DNA of 45,879 bases from Schoenoplectus triqueter (Eukaryota > Streptophyta > Magnoliopsida > Poales > Cyperaceae), in the NCBI GenBank assembly GCA_964058805.1, contig CAXKVV010000150.1, positions 1 through 45,879 of the forward strand. Reading direction: 5' to 3'. This document shows, in pieces, positions 11,114 to 22,418 of this stretch (its first letter is position 1; the number at the start of each line of letters is the position of its first letter). A program made the position numbers and the translations under genes. Below the pieces are notes generated by a model that saw only the letters and a program-made list of their open reading frames with translations, searched no databases and had not been told where the DNA came from.

Positions 11114-12480
11114 TGCATTTATTATTATTATTATTATTATTACTATTATTATTATTATTATTATTACAATTATTATATTACTATTATTATTTTTATTATT
11201 ATTATTTTTATTTCTTAAACCCTATTTGTCTATGTAGAAAATTATTTACAAAAAATAGGAAAAGGGGTAGCTATTAATATTTTTGGGATTTTTATAATGG
11301 CTAAAATAGTAGAATTTTTATTTTTATTATTTCTAAACTCTATTTGTAGAAAATCACTTACAAAAATAATAGAAAATAAGATGGCTATGTTTTTTATTTA
11401 TATTTTTAAAATGCTTATAATAGCTAAAGTAATAGAATTTTGTTATTATATTCTATTATATTGTAATACTATTCATTATGTAAGAATCATTTACAAAATC
11501 AAAAGATGGTTAGCTATACCATTTTACTATTATCATTTTTATTATTATTATTATTTTATTATTATATTTTTTTATATCTATAATAGCTAAAAGAAATCAT
11601 TACTAATATCCTATTCTATTTATTATACTATTCATTATATCTATTTTATTATCTCTATTTATTATCTATAGAAAAGTATAAGATTTTTTTTATTATTAGT
11701 CATAAGAGATGAAATTCATTATGTTTTTATTAAAACTATTATTTTTATTACATTTTATTCATCAAAAGTATATTTTTGTATATTTGTATAGAAATAACAA
11801 AAGAAATACAATTCATATTGTAAAACTATATTATCATTCTTTATTATAAAAGAAAATGTATTTTACTATTTATTACCATGATATTATATTTTTGTATTTT
11901 TGTGCTATTTATTTTTATTATTCTTTTACAGAAAATATCAACATAATATCCATTATTATTCATATATTTTTTTTATTTATCAAGGAATATAGCTAATCTC
12001 ATTATTTATTATAGCATATTACTATCATCATTATTATTTAATGGAAAATCACTTGAAAACTCACTAAAATATATCTAGTTATTATTTATGATTTTTATTT
12101 GTATTTTTGGAATTTTTATAGTATTTAAAATGGCAAGTCAAAGCTAAGTCAAATATACCAATATATGTGATGTATTTTGCTTTTAAATTGTTTTATCATG
12201 ATTATATTTCTAAAACTGGAATATTATTGAATAGAAAAATAGTATGAAAAATAAGAAAATTTTAGAAACAAATTCGAGTCAATTTGGAGTTTAGTAGCAT
12301 TTTCAAATCATTTGTTTATTCTATATTATTACTATTCTGTTATTATTTAATTAATGGGCTTAATCTGGGCCTTTGGATCTACTCCAAGATCAGTGCACAT
12401 CTTTTATATAGTTTTATTCTTATTTGGGCCATTGGATATGCTTTAAGATTGAATTACATTAGATGGACGGTCCGGATATA
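11114..12480. repeat. AT-rich block with ATT microsatellites
   Basis: This begins with a long (ATT)n/(TTA)n run at 11114-11210 and continues with repeated TTATTATTATT and GCTAAAATAGTAGAATTTT-type phrases. Open frames here are low-complexity Ile/Tyr/Leu strings from the microsatellite, not genes. It may still be part of the retroelement LTR. Confidence 0.7.
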
Positions 12481-13000
12481 TCTTTATTATTCTCTTTAAT
12501 TAACGAGTCTCGATAGCCGTTAGATCTCTTTGAGATTCCCTCAGATGTGTCAGGATCCGTGTTGATACGCTGAGAGTCGTGCTGGCTTCGTTCTTCATCT
12601 CGTCTGTTAGTTATACGCCAAGATCTGTGCTACTTGCGTTTCCGGTGATCAACAGCTCTGTCCGGTGATCGGCCGACAGCCCTAGCATCGCCTATATGGG
12701 AGGAGTTCAACTGTCGCCTTTGATTAGAGACTCATGCGATGGATGAAGAGGGGAAGCCGTACCGATTTCGGTACAGTAACACAACTCGGTACCGAGTTGG
12801 ATTAAATGGATTTATCAATCAAATTGAACGTTAATTCTTGCAATTCTTGCAATATTCTCCATCGCCTTGATGTAATCAATATGTTCATTCACTGCTTTTG
12901 AGTAATTAACCCCCAATTATGATGTATTTCTTCAAGCAATTCTTGCGGTTTCGTACCAGTTGAAGAATTAGTTGCAATTTTGATTGCTTGAGCCTTGGAG
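12481..13000. other. gene-free stretch, higher GC
   Basis: No convincing gene is present. A self-complementary pair around 12,756-12,800 (CCGATTTCGGTAC and AACTCGGTACCGAGTT) stands out. A TGTTACTGTACC start on the minus strand at about 12,782 could be an LTR edge, but nothing confirms it. Confidence 0.4.
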
Positions 13001-14250
13001 ATGAACTATACATACTCACCATTCTTCTGTACAGCTTTGTTTGATTTGTCTAGTAGTTAGAATCATGAATTGGTGGCAAACTCCATGTTACTGCACAGAA
13101 GAGGGGTGCGGCTGAGTGTATCCATTGAATTGCTACTGATTTCATTGTCAATTACACTCAATTGAAGCTCAATCGATCAATCAACCTTGCAATAGTATCA
13201 GGAGGATTACACAAACCCTTCAACTGATCTTAATTGCAATTATTCATCAAAATTCCATTGAATAGTACTTGGGAGGGTTACAAAAACCCTTCAACCAAGT
13301 TTCATGCTATCCTATACAATCTCACATTATAATCAGTATCAAGAAAACAAAAGAAGATGAAGGAGATGAAGGAAATAGAGGAAGAAACAGAAAGAATTGA
13401 AATAATGAAAGAAATCAGAAAATCTTATTGCTACTTCACCATTTGCACCAATGCTCTTAGAATCTGTACATGATTGACCATGATTACCTAATCTCAGATG
13501 ATTCTTGAGATGAACTAGTTGCTGGCCAAAGATCTAAGCTTTGTACGGTTGAAGAAATTGGATCAAGAACACCTATCCCTCTTCTCTCTTTACAACTGTT
13601 CTCTCTTTGCTTTTCAATGCCTTTCTTCTACTGCTCTCCTCTACTACTGCTTTTCAATAGCCAGAATAGGGTTTATATAGATTAGGAGCTCAATTGTGAT
13701 TGGTGGGTTGGTTAGTGGCCGGATCACTCCCTTGCAATTGATCTCCACCTTTCATTGCATCCCACTCAAGGGCCAAGATCTCTTTGTGCTTCTTTTCACT
13801 GCCTGTTAAGCCAATTATGCAGTTTGAGCTGTTAGAGTTAGTTATATTCTTATTATTTTTACTCTTTTGCCACTCACTCTTATCAATCGGGTCTCCCATG
13901 TTTCCAGAGCCTTCTAGAACATTCTAAGCGTTTGAACATTCCCAGTATACTCCCTATATAATCTCCAAATGCTTTTTAATCTCAATTGATCAACTGAAAG
14001 CTCCTTTCTTCACTCAAGCTCCATACTCGGCCTATCTATTCAATCATCACCTTTCTTTCATCTATTCTTCCAATTGACAGCTTATTCAATCTCTCCTTAC
14101 CCCCTGGAATCGATCTAGCATCCCTGCCTAGACAATTGAGCATCATTCCACCGAGTTCAAGCACCCATGCCCATGGCCGGTTTGTGGATCGGTGGAACAT
14201 TGACCTAGAGGCTTCCAATAGTCACTTTTATACTTGCCTTAGCATCGTGT
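13000..14250 (-). mobile_element. possible minus-strand LTR remnant
   Basis: Minus-strand CTATATAAACCC at about 13671-13682 is a textbook TATA box. It is followed by a purine-rich leader and then by an 80-bp duplicated segment (GTTGAAGGGTTTTTGTAAC and GTTGAAGGGTTTGTGTAAT at 13.2-13.3 kb). This looks like the U3-R-U5 of a retroelement LTR. No primer-binding site, terminal repeats or protein domain was found, so it is either a solo LTR or something else. Confidence 0.3.
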
Positions 14251-14849
14251 GGGTAAAAGGAGTGTTCTTGCATAATCAATTGGACTTATAAACATTTGCA
14301 ACGGTAATTTCCATTTTTAAGCCGATCAACTCCTTCTGTCAATTTCTCTCTCTTCTTCTGCTAATTCTCTCAATTAATTGCTTGAATAGTATCGTGTGAG
14401 TGATTAGAGGCTCCTGTGAGAAGGAATTGAAGCAAAAGACTGTGTAGCACTCACCTCCAACAATGGCGCCTCCATTGATCTCGGGCGGAAGAAAGAGGAA
14501 GAGAGGGAGAAGAAGCTGGGATGAAGGAGGGTCGGATGCGCCTGGCGTGTGTGAACCGATGCATCAAGCAAGGGGCAGTCAGAGAGAGGAGGCGCATGGA
14601 CCAGGTACACACCTTGTTCTTTGCTCGATTTAAATTTCTGACTGTGAATGCGTATAGACATGGTGCATACTTGCTAATGTGTGCTATACTCTCATGGACC
14701 TGACATATGGGCTCCATCTGTAAGTAGCTGAGTCTAGGCCCATAGGATTAAATTGCGACTTTGGTTAACAGCCTGCTTAAGTATAATGGATCTGATCTGT
14801 CATGATCTGATAGGGCCACACAATTAATCACCTTGTTAATTATCCAACT

Positions 14850-15180
14850 CAGTGTTTAACTCGTGCTGAGGTGGCATCAGCTAGTAGGTGCCATGTGTTA
14901 ATAGGAATAGTCTGGCTTGCTGAGGTGTGCCACTTAATGTGCTGCCATGTGTCATGTGGGTGTTGAGGTGGCCTCCTCTGGCTGTGCCATGTGGCATAGG
15001 GTTGGGTTAAGTGGACCTCTGGTGTGGTGCCATGTGGCACTAGGGTGGTGAGGTGGCCCACTGGCTGTCTGCCACGTGGCACTAAGGTGGGGCCCACCTG
15101 TCAGTGACTCATACCAGGGTGGGGCCCACTTGCTGACATGGCCCAATGAGAGCCTGCCACGTGGCACACCCTCTCTCTTC
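14850..15180. repeat. GC-rich degenerate minisatellite (GGTGGGGCCCAC type)
   Basis: Repeated phrases GAGGTGGC, TGCCATGTGGCAC and GGTGGGGCCCACCTGTCAG recur irregularly every 40-60 bases. The open frames across it are products of the repeat. The 14,250-14,850 interval before it contains no recognisable gene. Confidence 0.6.
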
Positions 15181-15589
15181 GATTATTTTATACCTCCTGT
15201 GTTTCTTATACCCAGTTTGTACCCAGAGCTGCTGTTATCCCCAACTTGCACCCAGAATTGCTCTGATCAAATCTCAGCCTTTGATTAATTCATTTATTCT
15301 GCCTTTATTTTCCCTGAATTTATTTTAATAGCTCCACTTATCCAAAAATCATGAAAATTTCACCAAAAATCCCTAAAATCATGATGATCATCCCTGTAAT
15401 TTTTAATTCCATTTTTACCCCTCCTTCTCTGGATTAAAAATTCTTTTATTCATAAAACCCTATTATTCTTTATGAATTAATCCCTGATCTCAATTATAGC
15501 TCAATGTTTCTGCCAATTATCTCTCTCTTGCAGAAACCACCCTAACTAAATACCAATTAGACTTATATTGATATTCATTAGGGCTTGAT

Positions 15590-15815
15590 TTGATCAAATG
15601 CTGACTACTTATCAGCAATTAATACAAATCTAGACTTGATCAGGTGGTTGCTCCCAGCTTTGGCACCTGATCAGTCTTGTGAAATTGACTTTCAATCCCT
15701 TAACATGAGGGTGACTTGGTCAAAGAACTGACTACTTATCAGTAATTGACACAAATCAAAGCATGGTTAGGTGGTTGCTCGCAGCTTTGGCACCAGGTCA
15801 GCCTTGAAAGCAAAA
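15590..15815. repeat. about 125-bp tandem duplication
   Basis: CTGACTACTTATCAGCAATT (about 15601) and CTGACTACTTATCAGTAATT (about 15729) begin two units. Each continues through AGGTGGTTGCTC.CAGCTTTGGCACC. The copies are diverged. No coding sequence was seen. Confidence 0.75.
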
Positions 15816-16044
15816 TCACATTTGGAATTTCTTATAACTAGTTGCATCAAAATGCTAGCTTGGCATTGACATCATTTCATGTAGCATAGGGATTATACTG
15901 CTTCAGCTCCTTTCTAGGGTTAGCTTCAAAGGCAGATTTTTAGGGTTCAATTCTGACTCCTTCAATAGATCACTGAGGTGTGGGGTCCACCTGTCAGTGA
16001 AAGTGGTCATATGGTGACTCATCAGATAGGCTATGTTGTTAGAT

Positions 16045-16500
16045 TCATCTGCAAGGGACTGCCAGGTGGGTCCCACTTGTCAGAGAAAATATAATCAAAT
16101 GGCTGACCCATCAGGAGATTTTCTCTCTCCTAAATCTCCCGAGGGTCAGCCACCTCGAATGAGTAGGAGGTGGTGGGGTATTTATATCCTCGTCTTTCAC
16201 CATATTATTCCATTGTGGGATTAATGCTTAACCTCTGTTCCGGGTTGGTTAGCTTTCTTAGCAAAATAGGCTAGGTCCATGTCATTGGAGCTGCTCATAA
16301 GGGACTGCCATGTGGGTCCCACTTGTCAGAAAAGATATAATCACATGGTGACACCCAAGAGGTCTCCTCTCTCCCTCGATCTTCTTGGGTGTCACTCATG
16401 CTGAGTGGATAGAGAATAGCGGGGTATTTATACTCTTCACTTCATGTCCAGCATTCCGTTGTGGGACTAATGGATTTGTTCCGGGATCATGCAGCGACTT
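16045..16500 (+). repeat. about 250-bp tandem duplication carrying a TATA-like motif
   Basis: Two units start with GGGACTGCCAGGTGGGTCCC and GGGACTGCCATGTGGGTCCC. Each then has CACTTGTCAGA, ATATAATCA, a GGGGTATTTATA motif, and ATTCC(A/G)TTGTGGGA(T/C)TAATG. A promoter-like block duplicated this way resembles U3 repeats of an LTR, but no element could be delimited. Confidence 0.65.
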
Positions 16501-16616
16501 TTCCTGATCAGTGGGCCACCTTTCCACTGCTCCCTCTCTTCTTCCCCTTTCTTATGATTTATCATCAATTTATTTCATTTATTCATCTATTCATCCTTGA
16601 AATTTTTCAAGGGTAA

Positions 16617-16795
16617 ACAAAAATATTCAATATTTGTATATTATTTTCAAAAAATAAAAATAGTGATGTAAAAAACTTAAAACACCCCATTTTTTAATGG
16701 GAGTGATAAATTAAAAATTAGAGATAATTTAATATATTTTTTTGAGATAGAATCATAGAGAGACTCCATGCTCCTAGGAGCACACTAGTTTTAAT
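16617..16795 (+). mobile_element. MITE family B, truncated copy
   Basis: It matches the right half of the 27.5-28.1 kb element: TTGTATATTATTTTCAAAAA, GGGAGTGATAAAT, TTTAATATATTTTTTTGAG, GACTCCATGCTCCTAGGAGC, then CACTAGTTTTA. The left half is missing. It ends just before the GGTCC-rich hAT element. Confidence 0.6.
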
Positions 16796-16814
16796 CTCTC
16801 TCTATATGTGTGTG

Positions 16815-19601
16815 TAGTGGATTGAAGACGGTCCAGTCCGGGCCGGTCCGGTCCGGACCCGGACGGTCCACGGTCCCGCACGGTCCAAACGGTCCGGTCC
16901 AAGGCGGTCCAAATTCGAAAAAACCGAACCCGTCCCACCGTTGGCCCCCGGGGGCCGGACCCCCACGGGACGGTCCGGTCTAAATTTTTTTTTTTATAAA
17001 TTGAAAAAAATAATAATTTATCATATTTTTTAATAATAATTTTTAACTAATTCGAATTATTATTTTTAATTGTTTAAAAATTTAATAGTACTAAAAAATT
17101 AAAATCGGAGAGACAAGTTAAGTAATTTTAACGTTTGGAACGTTTTTTGGTAATATTACAAATGTAATTATTTTTGGCAATATTTAACTAATAAAGACCA
17201 TTTTTTAAAATGTGGAAATATTTCGTGCCCATTTTGTATTATATTATTTTTTATGGAAAAAGTTAAGTCCGAATAATTGAAAACGAGAATTACTAATTTA
17301 TGGAGGATATATATGTTGATAAAAGCTTAATGAGTGGCTTGAATTAATCGTAGGAAACAAACTTTTGTGAAGCAATTAATTTTATGAAATTTTCATAAGA
17401 CTACAGCCACCATAATTCTCACAAAAGAAACAAATAAAAGCATTAGCAAGAATATATTTTTTGTATTGAATTGTATAGCTTGGATAAATATTTTATTTAT
17501 TTTGAGATAAAGATAGAGAGGGAACGAAACAATAACTTCAAATTTAACTTTAAAAATAAAATTACTGATTTTTTTATATTAGAAAAAATATGTGTCATCC
17601 ACGAAGTCTATCTTAATTTTTAATATGATAAATTTTATACAATTAGCTAGTATATTTATTCCTTGTGCTTTATTCATTCTTCATGACTTTCATTATTTAA
17701 TTAGTTTTATTTTGATGTTGAAAAAGAAATATAATTATCATGTGGAAAATAACTTCATATTCAACACAAATGCAGGATATGAAAGCTTTGATATTTATAT
17801 TTCTCATATACGCATATTTAAAACTTTAAAAAATAAAAAAGCTATTTTGATCATATACTCTTTATTTCTACAAGAGATATATCTAACATTATATATATAT
17901 CATACACTAAATAGCTAAATGTCTTCAATATATACGCCCTTTATAATATAATATAAATAGAAACTCAACATCTTTACTTCTTAAAATATTTTTGTGAAAG
18001 TAGCATTTATTTCTTAATAGAAAGGAGGAAATTAATGATGAAACCTATTACCGTTCACACTAGATCTGTAGTTTTTTTTTATTGGAAAGATGATAGTCAA
18101 ACTCTCAAATTTCATAATTATCCATAATGATCCCTATCCGAGTTTTGAATCCACGTCTTCCCACACTAGACCAGTAGTTTGAAAGGAAACATAATTGATA
18201 ACAACACACTTTATAATTGTATTATCTAATTGCATACATGTGTTTTTCTTTTTTTTAATACTATTTATAGAAGTATACTTTATTGTATTTTATAAATATA
18301 TTCACCCATCAAATTGCTATATATAAAAGACCGAATCTCGTACTTTTACTTGGTTGATAAAATATTCAAAAGAGAAAAAGCAGCATGCATTTTACATTTT
18401 TATGTAGAAGACTAAATTAAAGCGCTTGAAAAATCAGACATGAAATATTTATAATAAATATGAATAAATATAATATATTTTATTATTAATATTAAAGCTC
18501 AAAATATATAAATTATATAAAATAAAAAATATAAATTATAACTCACAATTCTGAAGAGCAGACATCTTGAAGCAGAAAATAGAGGAAGCAGAAACTAGCG
18601 GAAATGAAAGTACTGATCTTTAGGGATTTTTCTTAGACATAATGATGAGTTAATTAGACATTTTTTTGCTCTACCTTTTTTTTTCTTTAGTGGACGGAAT
18701 ATTTATGAGTAAGTATCCAGAACTACAGAACTTGAGCTCTTTTATAGAGACTGAGACAACCCCTAGGATCTAATACAACAGATATATGATTTTTTCTTAA
18801 AAACACAGATACACCCTTCATATGCACCATTTAATTAATTATCTATAAATAAACATAATTCATAACTATTAGTAGTAGGACATACATTAAATATTATAAT
18901 ATTTAAATATTCTAACAAATTTTACATGTAAAATACTAAGTATCAGTATACAAAATAATTTTCTAAATACAAAAAAAAGAATTCTTACCTTTATAAATTG
19001 GAAATTTAGTTAAAACATCGATCATTATTTTTTGATCCCCAAGAGACATTATAATATATTATAATATGGTACAATATAGTTTGCAGACTTTTCCGAATGA
19101 AATTTCTTTATTTCATAAAACCTTTATCTCAATTTGGCGTTTCCTAATGTAAGTAATTAAGAGTAACATACAAAATATATATAGTATCGAACAACCCTCA
19201 TTGGTCCCTTGCAACATGATCATGTATGGCATCATGATAATATGTGGGATTTCATGAGGGAACAGAGAACATTCCGAAATGTTCTTCATCGGCGGCCGGG
19301 ATGGACATAGATCACACGTCAAATTAAAGTATGACAAGCAAAGCGCCACAGAAGATCTAAAAAAATTTGCAGCAAGGGGGCCGGGTGGGTGGGGGGGTCC
19401 GGTCCGGTCCACGGTCCGGTCCGATCCACGGTCCCGCACGGTCCACGGTCCGGTCCGGTCCATGGGTTTGCACGGGACGGGTCGGCACGGTCCATTTTCG
19501 GGTTTAACGAGAACCGGCCCACCGTTGGACCGGACCAAGGCAAGGCACGGTCCGGTCCGGTCCGGGACGGGTTGGACCGGACGGGTTTTTTCAATACTCT
19601 A
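16815..19601. mobile_element. non-autonomous hAT-type element with GGTCC-rich ends
   Basis: The 2,787-bp element is flanked by perfect 8-bp direct repeats TGTGTGTG (16807-16814 and 19602-19609). These lie in a GT-rich site, so slippage is possible. The left end is TAGTGGATTGAAGACGGTCC; the right end, reverse-complemented, starts TAGAGTATTGAAAAAACC. Both ends are packed with GGTCC/GGACC motifs (about ten in the first 170 bp). Each end also carries CCCACCGTTGG in the same orientation. The interior is AT-rich, and its left part is clearly homologous to the 39.7-kb copy. No transposase frame was found; the 108-codon frame at 17592 is an AT-rich artefact. The 8-bp duplication and TA...TA ends point to hAT. 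Confidence 0.75.
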
Positions 19602-19614
19602 TGTGTGTGTGTGG

Positions 19615-19994
19615 CTATGGTGCTTCACGAAGCACAAAACCTCTCGTGCTTCACGTTAATATCTCAAATTTAAAAGTTTAAATGGTTGATCCAAACCGTT
19701 GAACATGATATTCATTTTGAAATATCTTTGGAGATCAAAATTTATTTATTTATTTTTTAAATTGTGCTATTTTTTAGATGAGTATAAAGTTTGCTGATCT
19801 AATGATTTCTGCACCATCTAATACTAGTGATTTTTCACCCATTTAAAAAGTAGTAAATTTTGATATGGATCGGCCATTTGAACTTTAATATGAAGATCAT
19901 AGTAAAAATATATTTTAATATGAAGATCATATTCAATAATTTAGATCGGCTGTTTGAACTTTGAAGTTTGAGATTCGAATGTGAAGCATCATAG
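19615..19994. mobile_element. foldback MITE family A, copy 1
   Basis: Ends are CTATGGTGCTTCAC and GTGAAGCATCATAG, inverted repeats with one mismatch in 14. The interior contains GATCCAAACCGTTGAA and, inverted, AATTTAGATCGGCTG. It begins 6 bases after the target duplication of the preceding hAT element. A TATATATAGAGAGAGAGAG junction follows it. Confidence 0.7.
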
Positions 19995-20029
19995 ACTCCC
20001 TCTATATATAGAGAGAGAGAGAGGGGGTG

Positions 20030-20419
20030 TGCTAATGTGCTTTGTAAAACACAAAATACTTCGTACTTCACGCTTATATCTCATGTTTCAAAATTTAAAT
20101 AGTCGATCCAAATTATTAAATATGATATTCATATCAAAATCTTCTTGGTGATCAAATTTAATATTTCTCCAAAAAATTGTTATTTATTTAAAGGGCTACA
20201 AAATTCATTGATATGACATCTTCTGAACCATTCAATATCAACGATTTTCTATCCCTTTAAATAAATAGCAAAAAAAATTAAAAAATATAAAATTTGATCA
20301 CCAAGGAGATTTTAATATGAAGATCATATTTAACGGTTCGGATCGTCAATTTAAATTTTAAAACATGAGATATAAATATGAAATACAAAATATTTTATGT
20401 TTTATAAAGCACATTAACA
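20030..20419. mobile_element. foldback MITE family A, copy 2
   Basis: Ends are TGCTAATGTGCTTTGTAAAA and, inverted on the right, TGTTAATGTGCTTTATAAAA. The interior matches copy 1 (TCGATCCAAATTATTAAATA, ATATGATATTCAT, TGGTGATCAAA) and folds back on itself. It is bordered by GA-repeat on the left and ATCTCTCTATATATAT on the right. Confidence 0.7.
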
Positions 20420-20439
20420 TATCTCTCTATATATATGAG

Positions 20440-21400
20440 TTTGAATCGAACCGATCGATTACACAACCTAATTGATGGCATTTGGGGTCCCAATAGTCGG
20501 ATTGACTGATTTTCTTCTGACTCTTGTGGAAGTAGAATAAAAAAAAGAGAGAAGGGATTAAATACTGATTATTATGTCATGTCGTCAATGAAGTTAAATT
20601 TTAAGCAACATTTTTACACTCTTAAATAACAAACTAACTAATAGAATATGTTGTATATTGTATTGTATTTGTACACAAAAATTTACGCATTTTAATTTAT
20701 TTACGTATGTATCAAATATTAATAAAATCAACGGATAAAATAAATTTAATTTCCTTTATTGATGGGCACCAAATGAAGTTAAAATTTCATATATTTTTTA
20801 TATATGTGTATTTTAGATGTTTTAGGATAAACCAAACGATTTTTATTTATTAATTTACATATATAAATAAAATTTTATTAATTTACACAATAATAAATAG
20901 TCACAACGGCCACTTATAATCATAGACGTCGGATCGCTCCTCAATAAAAAAAATGTTAGAAATGGACAAATTGACCGATTGGTACATATTTATAGGTTTA
21001 TATTCGTATTATTCTTCAAACGAGTTCAGAAACACAAGTTAATGCAAAATGCTTTCAAGGCAAGAGGCGCATAATAACTTGAGTTATTATCTATTATTTC
21101 AATTCAGATGTAAAAATGGAATTTTAATTTTTGGCTGAGGAGAATTTGATTTGTTCATTGCTTCAAGGGGTAAAAAGGCAAAAAAAAAAAAAAGAGTGAT
21201 CGATGATTAGGGATTGGAGAGAAATTTTATATAGAAGAAAATAAAGTCACAACGAATCAACATCTCCGGCCTAAATGCAACAAGACACACCTGACTCATT
21301 TCATGGGACATTAAACCCTCTTGCAAAGTAATTTCGCTAATTCGCTGAGGAATAGCGCGTATATATACCAAGTAAACGCTGGTTCGGTCATCCCTTTGTC
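20440..21400. other. AT-rich spacer, nothing recognised
   Basis: No gene or delimited repeat is visible. It ends in a (TA)n tract at about 21407-21423 that could serve as the TATA region of the pseudogene that follows. Confidence 0.5.
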
Positions 21401-21527
21401 TGACCATATATATATATATATAGTATACATATAGACAAATCTTGTGAAAAAACCTCTCTACATGTACACAACCTGAAACCACTTCTCTAACAAAGAGAAA
21501 GCAAAAAATCAGAATCACTTCCAAAAC

Positions 21528-22418
21528 ATGCAATATTATCCTCAGTATGATGGGTACTCAGGACAGCCAACACACTTCAGCGTTCCTCCTCCTGTGGTGG
21601 GGACTCCAATCAGTGCACCCGCACCCGCGGCGTGGACGACTGAGTTGTGCTGCTGTTGCAAGGACTGCCACAGTTGTAAGCTTCCACCTAAAATTGTTTA
21701 GAAGCTTTGTAAAACATTTTTTGATGAATAAAAAATATTATATATAAAATTGACATATAATTCATAAAACATCCGACTAAGAGTAAAAAATAAATTATTC
21801 ATAAATCTTATCGCTATGGTTGTGATTGTTGTGTCTAGGGCTGCAAAGAATCGAATTTGACTGAACTCATTAGTGTTTGAGTTTGATTTGAAACTATTTC
21901 GAACTCAAGCTAAATCGAATTCAAACTGAAATCAAACTCTAAATGAACTCAATTATTTTAATTTTTATATTATCATAAATAATTAGAGCTAAAATAAATA
22001 ATATTTTATTAATTTTATATTAAAATTTGAAAAAATTAACTAATATTTATTAATTTAATAATAAATTAATATTATCTTATTAATATTATAATAAAATAGT
22101 TATATTATTACATATATTATTGACTAAATAGTTAAAAATATATACAAATAACTACATATCGAACTATTACGAATCGAATTCGAACTAGTTCATTAAAGAA
22201 ATTATCGAACCGAACTCAAATCAAACTAATAAAAAAAATTTAATCGAACAAACCGAACTCGAACTAAAATTGTATCAAACATCGAATGAATTACAAATTA
22301 AGAACTTTTTACAACCCTAGTTGTGTCTGAGTTCTACTGTGAATGTTGTTCATTATGCCAGATGTATCCAGAGCGTCAAAATCATGGTATCAACCATTGT
22401 TACATAATTCACGAATAA
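21528..22418 (+). pseudogene. PLAC8 / cell-number-regulator-like pseudogene
   Basis: An intact-looking first exon (21528-21675) starts at ATG and encodes MQYYPQYDGYSG...PAAWTTELCCCCKDCHS. It ends at GT-AAGC, the place where plant CNR/PCR genes (small Cys-rich membrane proteins of the PLAC8 family) have an intron. A (TA)n TATA-like tract lies about 110 bases upstream. The central exon with the membrane-spanning Cys motif is missing. A last-exon remnant survives on both sides of a hAT insertion: GCDCCV near 21816-21833, then, in another frame, EFYCECCSLCQMYPERQNHG from 22329, matching the family's CCxPCALCQEYRELKNRG tail. The missing exon, the frame change and the insertion make it a pseudogene. 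If unspliced, exon 1 would give a 57-residue product ending LPPKIV. Confidence 0.7.
21836..22319. mobile_element. 484-bp hAT MITE inserted in the PLAC8 pseudogene
   Basis: Perfect 8-bp target duplication GTTGTGTC at 21828-21835 and 22320-22327. Terminal inverted repeats are TAGGGCTGCAAAGAAT and, from the right, TAGGGTTGTAAAAAGT. Subterminal regions are rich in CGAACT/CGAATTCGAACT motifs in opposite orientations at the two ends. The centre is AT-rich with no coding capacity. TAGGGYTGYAAA ends with 8-bp duplications are typical of plant hAT MITEs. Removing it rejoins the pseudogene's last exon. Confidence 0.88.

Noticed and set aside
12284..12499. 71-codon hydrophobic frame considered as a membrane protein
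   Set aside because: It is an AT-rich frame with no supporting signals, inside or next to the retroelement.
13000..16600. Search for a tRNA-Met type primer-binding site (TGGTATCAGAGC) to support a copia element
   Set aside because: It was not seen on either strand, so no copia element is called.
17592..17918. 108-codon plus-strand frame inside the large hAT element, considered as a transposase piece
   Set aside because: The composition is Ile/Leu/Tyr/Asn-rich from AT-rich DNA, and no hAT dimerisation or catalytic motif is visible.
19113..19673. Overlapping frames on both strands through the GGTCC array, Arg/Pro/Gly-rich
   Set aside because: The frames are produced by the GGTCC repeat itself; all frames are open in such repeats.
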